A stretch of 64,000 bases of DNA from Telmatactis stephensoni (taxonomy: Eukaryota; Cnidaria; Anthozoa; Actiniaria; Isophelliidae), in the NCBI GenBank assembly GCA_029948255.1, contig JALIZF010001750.1:124001-188000 (forward strand), written 5' to 3'. The position numbers and the translations under genes were made by a program. Position 1 is the stretch's first letter; every line of letters starts with the position of its first letter. Below, piece after piece: positions 33,141 to 44,660 of the stretch. The notes under the pieces are model-generated. The model ran no database searches. It was not told the DNA's origin and was given only the letters and a program-made list of their open reading frames with translations.

Positions 33141-36100
33141 CTATGAATTCAGCAACTCGTCCTGCATAGCTGGAATAAGACCTTTACGGAAAGCAATTGA
33201 CAACAGTGACTCGGGATCTTCAGTGTCAGGATATTCATGGATGGCCCACTTAAGGTAAACGGCAAATTCGTTCCAATCCACTTTTCCATCGCTATCCATA
33301 TCTATGGCCTTCAAAGCTCGTTTAGTTTCGTCGCAGCGATAGCATCCAAAGTATGGTGCCATGAATCCGTTGTAAAAAGAATCAAATTCCAGGCACTCAT
33401 CACCTTGCTTGTCCGGGGCTTCTTTCAAGTCCCATTCATCCCACATTTCTCGGACGCCATCGATTAGCTTTTGAGCGTGGATACTTTGTGGCGTATCTTG
33501 AGCGATAACATTACTCATGTTTTCGGTCAGCTTCCCGCCTGCACGGTCAAATAGAATGGCCAGACCCATTTTGCTCATGTATTCCTCCTTTCTGTTGTTG
33601 TTCAGGTCTTCCAACATCGTTTTCTTCATCTTCTCACCTGCCTCTTCAGTAAACTGTGGGTCATCTCCAAAATACCTCCTCAGTTTATCGGCGATCATTT
33701 TGGCAGACGCAAGAGGGGTTATTCTCATTACAGGTTCTTCTCCAAAAAATTTGACCATATCAAACTCTTCCTTAGAAGGTGGAAAGTTTGGCATTCCAAA
33801 GACCATGTCAATTGCACGCTCACCATAAATAATTTGCTTAGGGTGTGGTCGGATTCCTGTGGTGATTTTGGTGACATTTTGAGCTGCCTTGCGAAGGAGT
33901 GGACAGTTGTACTGTTTAAGGATACGTTTGTTTCCAAGGCGCACTAGATTCATCATGGTCACTGTTGTACAGGCGTGGCCCATTGCAGCCCCTTCCTCGC
34001 ATATACTTGCCCAAATTCCATTTGCACCATTAATAAGGCATTCTAACTGCGTGGTATTAGCGAGTCCCCACTGTTCGTGAACGTGCACAAGCAAATGACC
34101 AGACTTGAAACCACATTTATCCATCTTCGCACGAACTGTAGCTGTCCACACTCCAAGCTCTTCTGGAAGAAATTTCCCAGTTTCTTCGTACAGAAAACCA
34201 AAAGGGCGTTCAGATTCTGACAAAGACGACAAATGCTGCACTATTTCAAGTACGCGTTCAGGTCTTGTATTCATGGCATCGGAAAAGTCTCGGAAGTTGA
34301 CAAAGATTCGTGCATCACTTGCAAGGTCTTTACGGATCCACTTCATCCTTTGACAAATCAGGTCACAGAAATCTTGGATGCCAAATTTCTCATAGTCAAT
34401 AGCATGGTACACCAAATCCATTTCCAAAATAGGATGTCTGAGGCCGAGGTCCTTCATCTTGGCCAAACCGACTGGTAATTCATCAACGTTGGGAATCCCA
34501 TTCTTTCCAATTGACTGAATGAGTTCCGAAAAGGCATAGAATTTGCCAAAATCTTCTCCTTTCTCGGCCAGTTGACGACAAAATTGATCCCCAACTCGGG
34601 TCATGTGTGAAAACGACGCCACGACCATATGCTGGAAGCCAACATTTTTGATCTATCAATAGATTACTGAAATTAGTAGAGACTTACAAATATGGAGGTA
34701 TTCAAATTGCTGGCGTATGTGTATTATGTTAATTAGCTTGAATTATCTGTAGCCCGTCGCCTCATCCAAATAAACAATGGAATACCGACCAATGAATAAC
34801 AGTTGTTTATTCTTGAGTGGTACCCATCGACCGGAATTTTTTGCAGGACCACCTCAAGATGGCGACTTACTACTAATAAAACAGACTGGGCAGGAATCAA
34901 AGCAAACATTTTGCTTCTAGGTGCTCATTTAAAGCAAAAAAGCAAGGTGTAGAGAATAACGAGACATATTCACGATTTTTATGATTCTGGCCCATCTAAC
35001 GCGAATAATTAGTTATTTCACTAGGTCGCCATCTTGAAGTGGGCATGGCTAAAGAATTTGCACTGAACGGTCAGAGCACAGTTGTCCGGCAGTGCAAGTA
35101 AGTGGATGAGTGCATAAGCGGCTTTTGTCAAGCGAAACGTTGGATTTCAAGGAATGGTCACCAGGAGGACTTGACAGAACTAGGGTAAAAGTCAAATTCT
35201 CGGAGATGTTGGAAATTAATTCGTAATATTCGAATGGTGTGGTTCCAAAATCAATTTTTTTGTGGATCCGGATTCCGGATTCCTTTACGTGAGAAATGAG
35301 GTTCATACTAAAGGCATAAATATAGCTAAAACTAGAACCAAAACATCACTTAAAGCGGTATATTCAGTAATCACCTAATTTGAACTGTTCGGACTGTAAA
35401 TCAAGCAAACATGTCATAAGGAACGATTTTATTGTACTTCCATACAATTCTTTATATATTTCGACCACGACCACAGGTAGAGCTCTTGCATTTCTACATG
35501 TGTGCGTGCGCATATGTGTAGGCAGAAATCAGTAGTACGTAGCTAAAAGCCTAATTTCCTTTTCAGTCACATTTGAAGCCAAAGCGAAACCCTACGTTGG
35601 TCTCAGTTATGTTTGTATATATAGTGAAAGAGGGTGTGTCACACAGGAAACTTTACACAAATCCTACAACCAAACGGTGAAGGATACAAAAAATTAAGGT
35701 TAATTATAAAAGTACAATTACTGAAAATCCAATATTTAATTCAGTGACAAATTGAGTTTTACTTATGTTGAGTTTGGTTGTCCCTGATTGAAAGTATAAA
35801 CTATTATTATTTACATGCAGGAAATTGAATTTTATCACCATATTTCCTCGACAGATTGGAAAAGTATTCATTACATCTATAGAGAAGTCAAGAAGAGTGT
35901 GGGACGGTCAACTGAACAACCAAATGTTACTGATGGAATGTCCACGTGTTGCTCGAATATTATATGCTTTTATCATGGCAAACTGCTAGGAAAGAAAGAA
36001 ACCTCGACTATAAATGCTACTGTAACAATGTGGTAAGCGATGGCACTGACAAATCATCCCTAGTTATACCATCTTCATTGATGACAGTGTTGAGCTCTTT

Positions 36101-37221
36101 CTTGATGTTGCAAGGAACGCGAGGCATGAAAACAATATAACAATTAGCTACTAACTTTTTTTATTTTTCGTATCGGTAGATGCCCGGGGCACTTTATTTT
36201 ATTTCTTCTTTATTGTGTTACGCGACACTTAATTCTATGCATTTCATACTCTCAGTGATTTTGATTTTGAAATGCATAGAAAAGTGTCGCGTAACAATTG
36301 CATTCTTTTGTGATGCCGATCGCGATCTCTTTTTAACTTCTCTCTTTCTCCCTCTCCACTATTATCAAAAACTACCGGCGTACAAATGTCGGTAAGATCA
36401 GTACCCTGGGTGCCAGAGGGTTCTTTTTATATTTTTTTCCAGGAATTATCTCTTTGGCCAGTAGTAATTCCGGGGAAAAATCCCTCTGGCACCCAAGGTA
36501 TGAAATCACCCGAAGAATTCAAACAAAAGAGTATCAAGCTTTTCAAGCAAAACATCAGAGAGCATTTTCTGCTCTTATAATATCATTTGAATAATTTGAC
36601 AGACCCCTTTCCCTCTTTTCTTGATCATTATATTTACTCATATACTGCCATCCACCTATATCTCAAATAAGATAAGATGCCCTCATTTTTCTGTTTTTAT
36701 TTAATATATATATATATATATATATTATATTTTTCATGTCATTTTTGTTTTTTCGTGAATATTCAATTGTGAATAATGTGCCTCCCAGCTAGTTTAACTC
36801 ACATAGTTATTCTGGGAGGGCATTTACTAAACATGTCAAATCGATGTAAAATAATGTAAGTATACCAGTCAAATAATGGTAATAAAGAACAAACTACTAC
36901 TACTACAGTGACTTACAAACTAAAATAAATACAAATACAGACATTTTTTTGGTTTGGTCTAATAATTAGCATATAATTTTTAAATGCATTTTGTATTTGG
37001 TAAGTGAACTCAGCCAGCTTAAGAACTTTCTGATCCTAACTTATTATTACCTCTTTGTAGACTTCCCATTTATTCTGTATTGTGTGTCCTCGAAGTTGAC
37101 CCACCGTACTTTCGCGTAGGGAATTGTCCAGGACAAACAATTCTAAATCACGAAGAACATTTCTTTGCTTCTTGGCCTCCTCCGCTTGCTTGCGCATACA
37201 AGCTATCTCTTCTTGTAACAT
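33141..37221 (-). CDS. HMGL-like TIM-barrel protein with EF-hand, copy 2
   Basis: Exons 37221-37051 and 34652-33141 join in phase to 560 residues with a TAG stop at 33143-33141. It has the same architecture as copy 1: LDNSLRES on exon 1, then HVHEQWGLA, then the EF-hand loop DMDSDGKVDWNE near the C-terminus. About six residues differ from copy 1 in the main exon (for example YEKF for YVKF, GIRPH for GIPPH), so the duplication is recent and both remain open. The stop overlaps the last base before a GTAAGC, so the gene either ends here or has lost a downstream exon through a TTG-to-TAG change. Fusion of this barrel to an EF-hand is unusual. Substrate and pathway are unknown. Confidence 0.82.
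36216..36296. repeat. Hairpin in the 200-bp block absent from unit 1
   Basis: TGTTACGCGACACTT...TTCTATGCATTTCA pairs with TGAAATGCATAGAAAAGTGT...GTAACA around a short loop. It lies in a block of about 205 bp (36157-36362) present in units 2-4 (near 40319-40524 and 42830-43040) and missing from unit 1, so probably an insertion. Confidence 0.75.
36402..36500. mobile_element. 99-bp MITE, TACCCTGG family, unit 2
   Basis: Orthologous to the unit 1 copy at 30312. The distal part differs (ATTCCGGGGAAAAATCC). Confidence 0.8.
36509..36906 (+). mobile_element. 5'-truncated non-LTR retrotransposon fragment, unit 2
   Basis: It begins with the last codons of a reverse transcriptase frame (EEFKQKSIKLFKQNIREHF, stop) followed by a 3' UTR. 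The UTR contains a CTCCCAGC...CTGGGAG hairpin and the element ends AATAAAGAAC and (TAC)n. Unit 1 has the uninterrupted site (TGAAATCAGTGACTTAC near 30411). Copies at 40672-41072 and 43186-43578 are at the same position in units 3 and 4, so one insertion was later duplicated. Confidence 0.85.
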
Positions 37222-37477
37222 GCTTCTCAGTCGTGAAAATGGAAAACTGCTCTGCACCCTAATGCTGCTTGTTTCGTAATGCGTCAGTCACAAATATATG
37301 TACAACTTAAGACTGAAAACTACCACAATGCTTCGCGTACTTCGTAATTAATTCATGCATTTTCTATTTCATTTTCCGCGTTTAGAAAATGCTCTCATCT
37401 GTTACTGTGATTTTCGATATTCTGAGAACTCTGACCTTCAAACAGACCGTTGGAATTTGGTTATTCGCTTCCGCCCA

Positions 37478-39728
37478 CCCCCGGGGGACTCCATTGCAAA
37501 AGGATCGAGTATGCTCGTCGTATCTCTTAGGGGTAAAAATCAGCGATTTGGTATCTTTTAGGGTGTTAAAATTGAAGTTTAGAGGTATCTTAGGGTATCA
37601 AAAGAGCCCATCGCTTATCATCTTGTTCTCAAATGGAAGAAATTTGCCCAACAAAAGCGTGTCGACCGTTCAATTTTATGTTCATCATCGTAATGTTCAC
37701 TAGCTTGTTATCGCTGGTATCTCTTAGGGGTTAAATATCGTCCAGCCACGTCCTTCTTAAGGTGGCTCGACCCAATTTTCAAGTAGAGCTACCAGTAGTC
37801 TTTGAGTGAAAACTATTTGTTCATGAGCAGTCTGATAGTAAATTAAGTATTGCACCCTTACCAGACAAAGATCAAAGTTTATGATGACGTATGTTATATG
37901 GAGATCGGCGCTATTATGGCGACGCCTTAAAAGAATTCCCCTTTTTACACATTCTCGAGTTTAATGAGTTCTAGGCTTATTCTTGAAAAATGCTCTTGTG
38001 ATCTTGTAGTTAACATCATTGCCTTTAGCTCTAGCGAATTAAATCAAATTCTGAGAGAGCGTTTTCGAAATATCATCGATGAGAGATTTTAACTGCAAAA
38101 ATCGAGCGTAGACAAAACAACTTTTTAAATTTCCTACAATTAAAAAGAAAGTAGCACATCGAAGTTAATTTTTCATCTCAAATTGTTGTAAAGATATCAA
38201 ATTTGGCTACTGAAAGAGACGAGAGAAATCACATTAATTGATATTGAGAAAAGTGAGCCGAACTCATGTATATGGACATGCTGAATTTGCTTCTGTTGCC
38301 CAAATTTCGCTCTATTGTTACATAAACTGCAATACTTAAAGATCCCTTCGATAAATATTGTTTAAAAATTAGTAGGGTTTAGTTTAGGTAATAGTTGATA
38401 TGATATAGCGTTTTCAAATTCATTGAATCATTTTACGGCTGTAAAATATTAGCCTCAAATCAGTATATTTTTCAGCCGGATACAGTGGTCGACAACTCAT
38501 TGATGCATGATGTAGCTCTTTTGTTTTAGTTTGTCATGTTTTCATGCATTCCAACACTTGATGCAAATTACGGAACGCTTCATTACCTTCCGAGCACTCT
38601 TCCGAAATATGGTAATTGCTAAAGCTAAATATACATAAGAATGCCAAAAAGGAAAGAAACTTTTTGTCACACAACTGCAGATGGAAACTCGTCAAAAGCA
38701 GAGCCATGGGGAGACAAAGTAAAAATAGAACGATGTGCTGACATGCTGCAAAGAAATGTACAGTTAAAAAGTTTCTTTCTAGCGATTACCATATCTCGGA
38801 AGAGTGATCGGAAGGTATTGAAACGTTCCGCAATTTGCATCAGGTGCTAGAATGCACGAAAACATGACAAATTAAAACAAAGGAGCTACATCATGCATCA
38901 ATGAGTTGTCGACCACTGTATCCGGCTGAAAAATATACTGATTTGAGGCTAATATTTTACAGCCGTAAAATGATTCAATGAATTTGAAAACGCTATATCA
39001 TATCAACTATTAACTAAACTAAACCATACTAATTTTTAAACAATATTTATCGAAGGGATCTTTAAGTATTGCAGTTTATGTAACAATAGAGCGAAATTTG
39101 GGCAACAGAAGCAAATTCAGCTTGTCCATATACACGAGTTCGGCTCACTTTTCTCGATATCAATTAATGTGTTTTCTCTCGTCTCTTTCAGTAGCCAAAT
39201 TTGATATCTTTACAACAATTTGAGATGAAAAATTAACTTCGATGTGCTACTTTCTTTTTAATTGTAGGAAATTTAAAAAGTTGTTTTGTTTACGCTCGAT
39301 TTTTGCAGTTAAAATCTCTCATCGATGATATTTCAAAAACGCTCTCTCAGAATTTGATTTAATTCGCTAGAGCTAAAGGCAATGATGTTAACTACAAGAT
39401 CACAAGAGCATTTTTCAAGAATAAGCCTAGAACTCATTAAAATCGAGAATGTGTAAAAAGGGGAATTCTTTTAAGGCGTCGCCATAATAGCGCCGATCTC
39501 CATATAAAGTACGTCATCATAAACTTTGATCTTTGTCTGGTAAGGGTGCAATACTTAATTTACTATCAGACTGCTCATGAACAAATAGTTTTCACTCAAA
39601 GACGACTGGTAGCTCTACTTGAAAATTGGGTCGAGCCACCTTAAAAGACTTCCGATATCTTTTAGGGGTATTTTTCAACATTTCCGACAAGCATACCCGA
39701 TCCTTTTACATAGAGTCCCCCCCCGGCC
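37478..39728. mobile_element. TIR element interrupted by the 1.88-kb foldback
   Basis: The left end GGGGGACTCCATTGCAAAAG, with GATCGAGTATGCTCGTCG following, is inverse to the right end near 39683-39728 (CGACAAGCATACCCGATCC). Inside are repeated ATCTCTTAGGGGT segments. A second, uninterrupted copy lies at about 44152-44500. Confidence 0.7.
37762..39640. mobile_element. 1.88-kb foldback with about 860-bp arms and TTAA duplication
   Basis: The ends GGTGGCTCGACCC and GGGTCGAGCCACC are flanked by TTAA (37758-37761, 39641-39644). The arms 37762-38620 and 38781-39640 are inverse along nearly their whole length with scattered mismatches. Between them lies a loop of about 160 bp. The homologous site after unit 4 (near 44430) is empty. 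A TTAA duplication fits piggyBac-type mobilisation. The 69-codon frame at 38641-38850 is not similar to a transposase. A transcript would form a very long RNA hairpin. Confidence 0.92.
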
Positions 39729-39895
39729 CACCTCAACAAAACATCAAAAAATTCTAAAAGTTCCCAAAATCCTACCAAATGACCAAGTAAGATCTTTAGA
39801 CGATAAGTTACGATACATATTAGCTACACTATCATTTTGGTATTAATAGATCTTTGTATAAGTGCACGTGAATTCTACTTTTGATTGATTGATAT

Positions 39896-41615
39896 TTAAT
39901 TCAGTGACAAATTGAATTTTACTTATGTTGAGTTTGGATGTCCCTGATTGAAAGTATAAACTATTATTGTTTACATACAGGAAATTGAATTTTATTGCAC
40001 CATATCTCCTCGACTGATTGGAAAAGTATTCATTACATCTATAGAGAAGTCAAGAAGAGTGTGGGACGGTCAACTGAACAACCAAATGTTACTGATGGAA
40101 TGTCCACGTGTTGCTCGAATATTATATGCTTTTATCATGGCAAACTGCTAGGAAAGAAAGAAACCTCGACTATAAATGCCACTGTAACAATGTGGTAAGC
40201 GATGGCACTGACAAATCATCCCTAGTTATATCATCTTCATTGATGACAGTGTTGAGCTCTTTCTTGATGTTGCAAGGAACGCGAGGCATGAAAACAATAT
40301 AACAATTAGCTACTAACTTTTTTTATTTTTCGTATCAGTAGATGCCCGGGGCACTTTATTTTATTTCTTCTTTATTGTGTTACGCGACACTCAATTCTAT
40401 GCATTTCATACTCTCAGTGATTTTGATTTTGAAATGCATAGAAAAGTGTCGCGTAACAATTGCATTCTTTTGTGATGCCGATCGCGATCTCTTTTTAACT
40501 TCTCTCTTTCTCCCTCTCCACTATTATCAAAAACTACCGGCGTACAAATGTCGGTAAGATCAGTACCCTGGGTGCCAGAGGGTTCTTTTTATATTTTTTT
40601 TCCAGGAATTATCTCTTTGGCCAGTAGTAATTCCGGGGAAAAATCCCTCTGGCACCCAAGGTATGAAATCACCCGAAGAATTCAAACAAAAGAGTATCAA
40701 GCTTTTCAAGCAAAACATCAGAGAGCATTTTCTGCTCTTATAATATCATTTGAATAATTTGACAGACCCCTTTCCCTCTTTTCTTGATCATTATATTTAC
40801 TCATATACTGCCATCCACCTATATCTCAAATAAGATAAGATGCCCTCATTTTTCTGTTTTTATTTAATATATATATATATATATATATTATATTTTTCAT
40901 GTCATTTTTGTTTTTTCGTGAATATTCAATTGTGAATAATGTGCCTCCCAGCTAGTTTAACTCACATAGTTATTCTGGGAGGGCATTTACTAAACATGTC
41001 AAATCGATGTAAAATAATGTAAGTATACCAGTCAAATAATGGTCATAAAGAACAAACTACTACTACTACTACAGTGACTTGCAAATAAAATAAATACAAA
41101 TACAGACATTTTTTTGGTTTGGTCTAATAATTAGCATATAATTTTTAAATGCATTTTGTATTTGGTAAGTGAACTCAGCCAGCTTAAGAGCTTTCTGATC
41201 CTAACTTATTATTACCTCTTTGTAGACTTCCCATTTATTCTGTATTGTGTGTCCTCGAAGTTGGCCCACCGTACTTTCGCGTAGGGAATTGTCCAGGACA
41301 AACAATTCTAAATCACGAAGAACATTTCTTTGCTTCTTGGCCTCCTCCGCTTGCTTGCGCATACAAGCTATCTCTTCTTGTAACATGCTTCTTAGTCGTG
41401 AAAATGGAAAACTGCTCTGCACCCTAATGCTGCTTGTTTCGTAATGCGTCAGTCACAAAAATATGTACAACTTAAGACTGAAAACTACCACAATGCTTCG
41501 CGTACTTCGTAATTAATTCATGCATTTTCTATTTCATTTTCCGCATTTAGAAAATGCTCTCATCTCGATCTGTTACTGTGATTTTCGATATTCTGAGAAC
41601 TCTGACCTTGCAACA
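39896..41615. repeat. Tandem array unit 3 (truncated)
   Basis: Homologous to about 35740-37450 of unit 2. It contains the intron segment, the MITE, the non-LTR fragment and exon 1 of the HMGL gene, but no main exon. Confidence 0.85.
41216..41386 (-). pseudogene. Orphan first exon of HMGL/EF-hand gene, unit 3
   Basis: A 57-codon exon identical in layout to those of the complete copies (LELFVLDNSLRES, VGQLRGHTIQNKWEVYKE), with the donor GTAATA intact. There is no main exon between it and unit 2's first exon. It could still be used as an alternative first exon spliced to 34652. Confidence 0.75.
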
Positions 41616-44600
41616 GTGACTAACGAGAATAACGAGACATGATTCTGGCCCATCTAACGCGAATAATTAGTTATTTCACTAGGTCGCCATCTTGAAGTGG
41701 GCATGGCTAAAGAATTTGCACTGAACGGTCAGAGCACAGTTGTCCGGCAGTGCAAGTAAGTGGATGAGTGCATAAGCGGCTTTTGTCAAGCGAAACGTTG
41801 AATTTCAAGGAATGGTCACCAGGTGGACTTGACAGAACTTGGGAAAAAGTCAAATTCTCGGAGATGTTGGAAATTAATTCGTAATATTCGAAGAATGGTG
41901 TGGTTCCAAAATCAATTTTTTTGTGGATTCCGGATTCCCTTACGTGAGAAATGAGGTTCATACTAAAGGCATATATAAATATAGCTAAAACTAGAACCAA
42001 AACATCACTTAAAGCGGTATATTCAGTAATCATCTAATTTGAACTGTTCGGACTGTAAATCAAGCAAACATGTCATAAGGAACGATTTTATTGTACTTCC
42101 ATACAATTCTTTATATTTCGACCACGACCACAGGTAGAGCTCTTGCATTTCTACATGTGTGCGTGCGCATATGTGTAGGCAAAAATAGTACTTAGCTAAA
42201 AGCCTAATTTCCTTTTCAGTCACATTTGAAGCCAAAGCGAAACCCTACGTTGGTCTCAGTTATGTTTGTATATGTAGTGAAAGAGGGTGTGTCACACAGG
42301 AAACTATACACAAATCCTACAACCAAACGGTGAAGGATACAAAAACTTAAGGTTAATAAAAGTACAATTACTGAAAATCTGTAGCGTAACGGCAACTATC
42401 GGAATCCAATATTTAATTCAGTGACAAATTGAATTTTACTTATGTTGAGTTTGGATGTCCCTGATTGAAAGTATAAACTATTATTGTTTACATACAGGAA
42501 ATTGAATTTTATCACCATATTTCCTCGACTGATTGGAAAAGTATTCATTACGTCTATAGAGAAGTCAAGAAGAGTGTGGGACGGTCAACTGAACAACCAA
42601 ATGTTACTGATGGAATGTCCACGTGTTGCTCGAATATTATATGCTTTTATCATGGCAAACTGCTAGGCAAGAAAGAAACCTCGACTATAAATGCCGTTGT
42701 AACAATGTGGTAAACGATGGCACTGACAAATCATCCCTAGTTATATCATCTTCATTGATGACAGTGTTGAGCTCTTTCTTGATGTTGCAAGGAACGCGAG
42801 GCATGAAAACAATATAACAATTAGCTACTAATTTTTTTTATTTTTCGTATCAGTAGATGCCCGGGGCACTTTATTTTATTTCTTCTTTATTGTGTTACGC
42901 GACACTCAATTCTATGCATTTCATACTCTCAGTGATTTTGATTTTGAAATGCATAGAAAAGTGTCGCGTAACAATTGCATTCTTTTGTGATGCCGATCGC
43001 GATCTCTTTTTAACTTCTCTCTTTCTCCCTCTCCACTATTATCAAAAACTACCGTCGTACAAATGTCGGTAAGATCAGTACCCTGGGTGCCAGAGGGTTC
43101 TTTTTATATTTTTTTCCAGGAATTATCTCTTTGGCCAGTAGTAATTCCGGGGAAAAATCCCTCTGGCACCCAAGGTATGAAATCACCCGAAGAATTCAAA
43201 CAAAAGAGTATCAAGCTTTTCAAGCAAAACATATCAGAGAGCATTTTCTGCTCTTATAGTATCATTTGAATAATTTGACAGACCCCTTTCCCTCTTTTCT
43301 TGATCATTATATTTACTCATATACTGCCATCCACCTATATCTCAAATAAGATAAGATGCCCTCATTTTTCTGTGTGTTTTTATTTAATATATATTATATT
43401 TTTCATGTCATTTTTGTTTTTTCGTGAATATTCAATTGTGAATAATGTGCCTCCCAGCTAGTTTAACTCACATAGTTATTCTGGGAGGGCATTTACTAAA
43501 CATGTCAAATCGATGTAAAATAATGTAAGTATACCAGTCAAATAATGGTCATAAAGAACAAACTACTACTACTACTACAGTGACTTGCAAATAAAATAAA
43601 TACAAATACAGACATTTTTTTGGTTTGGTCTAATAATTAGCATATATATAATTTTTAAATGCATTTTGTATTTCGTAAGTGAACTCAGCCAGCTTAAGAA
43701 CTTTCTGATCCTAACTTATTATTACCTCTTTGTAGATTTCCCATTTATTCTGTATTGTGTGTCCTCGAAGTTGGCCCACCGTACTTTCGCGTAGGGAATT
43801 GTCCAGGACAAACAATTCTAAATCACGAAGAACATTTCTTTGCTTCTTGGCCTCCTCCGCTTGCTTGCGCATACAAGCTATCTCTTCTTGTAACATGCTT
43901 CTCAGTCGTGAAAATGGAAAACTGCTCTGCACTGGAATGCTGCTTGTTTCGCACTGCGTCAGTCACAAAAATATGTGAACTTAACAATGAAAACTACCAC
44001 AATGCTTCGCGTACTTCGTAATTAATTCATGCATTTTCTATTTCATTTTCCGCGTTTAGAAAATGCTATCATCTGTCACATGTGGTTTTCGATATTCTGA
44101 GAACTCTGACCTTCACTGAACAGTCCGTTGCAATTTGGTTATTCGCTTCCGCCCACCCCCGGGGGGGACTCCATTGCAAAAGGACCGAGTATGCTCGTCG
44201 TATCTCTTAGGAGTAAAAATCAGCGATTTGGCATCTTTTAGGGTGTTAAAATTTGTTTAGAGGTCTCTTAGAGTATCAAAGAGGCCATCGCTTATTATCT
44301 TGTTCTCAAATGGAAGAAATTTGCCCAACAAAAGCGTGTCGACCGTTCAATTTTATGTTCATCATAATAATGTTCACTAGCTTGTTATCGCTGGTATCTC
44401 TTAGGGATTAAATATCGTCCAGCCACGTCCTTTTTAAGAGACTTCGATATCTTTTAGGGGTATTTTTCAAAATTTCCGACAAGCATACCCGATCCTCCCC
44501 GGCCCACCTCAACAAAACATCAAAAAATTAATACTAAAAGTTCCAAAATTCCTACCAAATGACCAAGATCTTTAGACGATAAGTTACGATACATATTAGC

Positions 44601-44660
44601 TACACTATCATTTTGGTATTAATAGATCTTTGTATAAGTGATTTCTACTTTTGATTGACA
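41616..44660. repeat. Tandem array unit 4 (truncated)
   Basis: Homologous to about 34960-37465 of unit 2, followed by the spacer (44135-44660) without the foldback. It has the first exon, MITE and non-LTR fragment, but no main exon. Confidence 0.85.
43726..43896 (-). pseudogene. Orphan first exon of HMGL/EF-hand gene, unit 4
   Basis: The same 57-codon exon, open and with its donor, ending KWEIYKE. The main exon is missing from this unit. It may be a relic, or an alternative upstream exon for the gene at 33141-37221. Confidence 0.75.

Larger units (their letters stand above)
31341..39895. repeat. Tandem array unit 2 (complete, with spacer)
   Basis: Homologous to unit 1 from the AAATTGGTGCTGAGAAT segment onward, with both gene exons. 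It differs by the MITE at 32782, the hairpin block at 36157-36362, the non-LTR fragment at 36509-36906 and a 3' spacer (37465-39895) found otherwise only after unit 4. Confidence 0.85.

Noticed and set aside
38641..38850. 69-codon frame in the foldback loop
   Set aside because: It spans loop and arm, has no recognisable domain, and is too short for a transposase.
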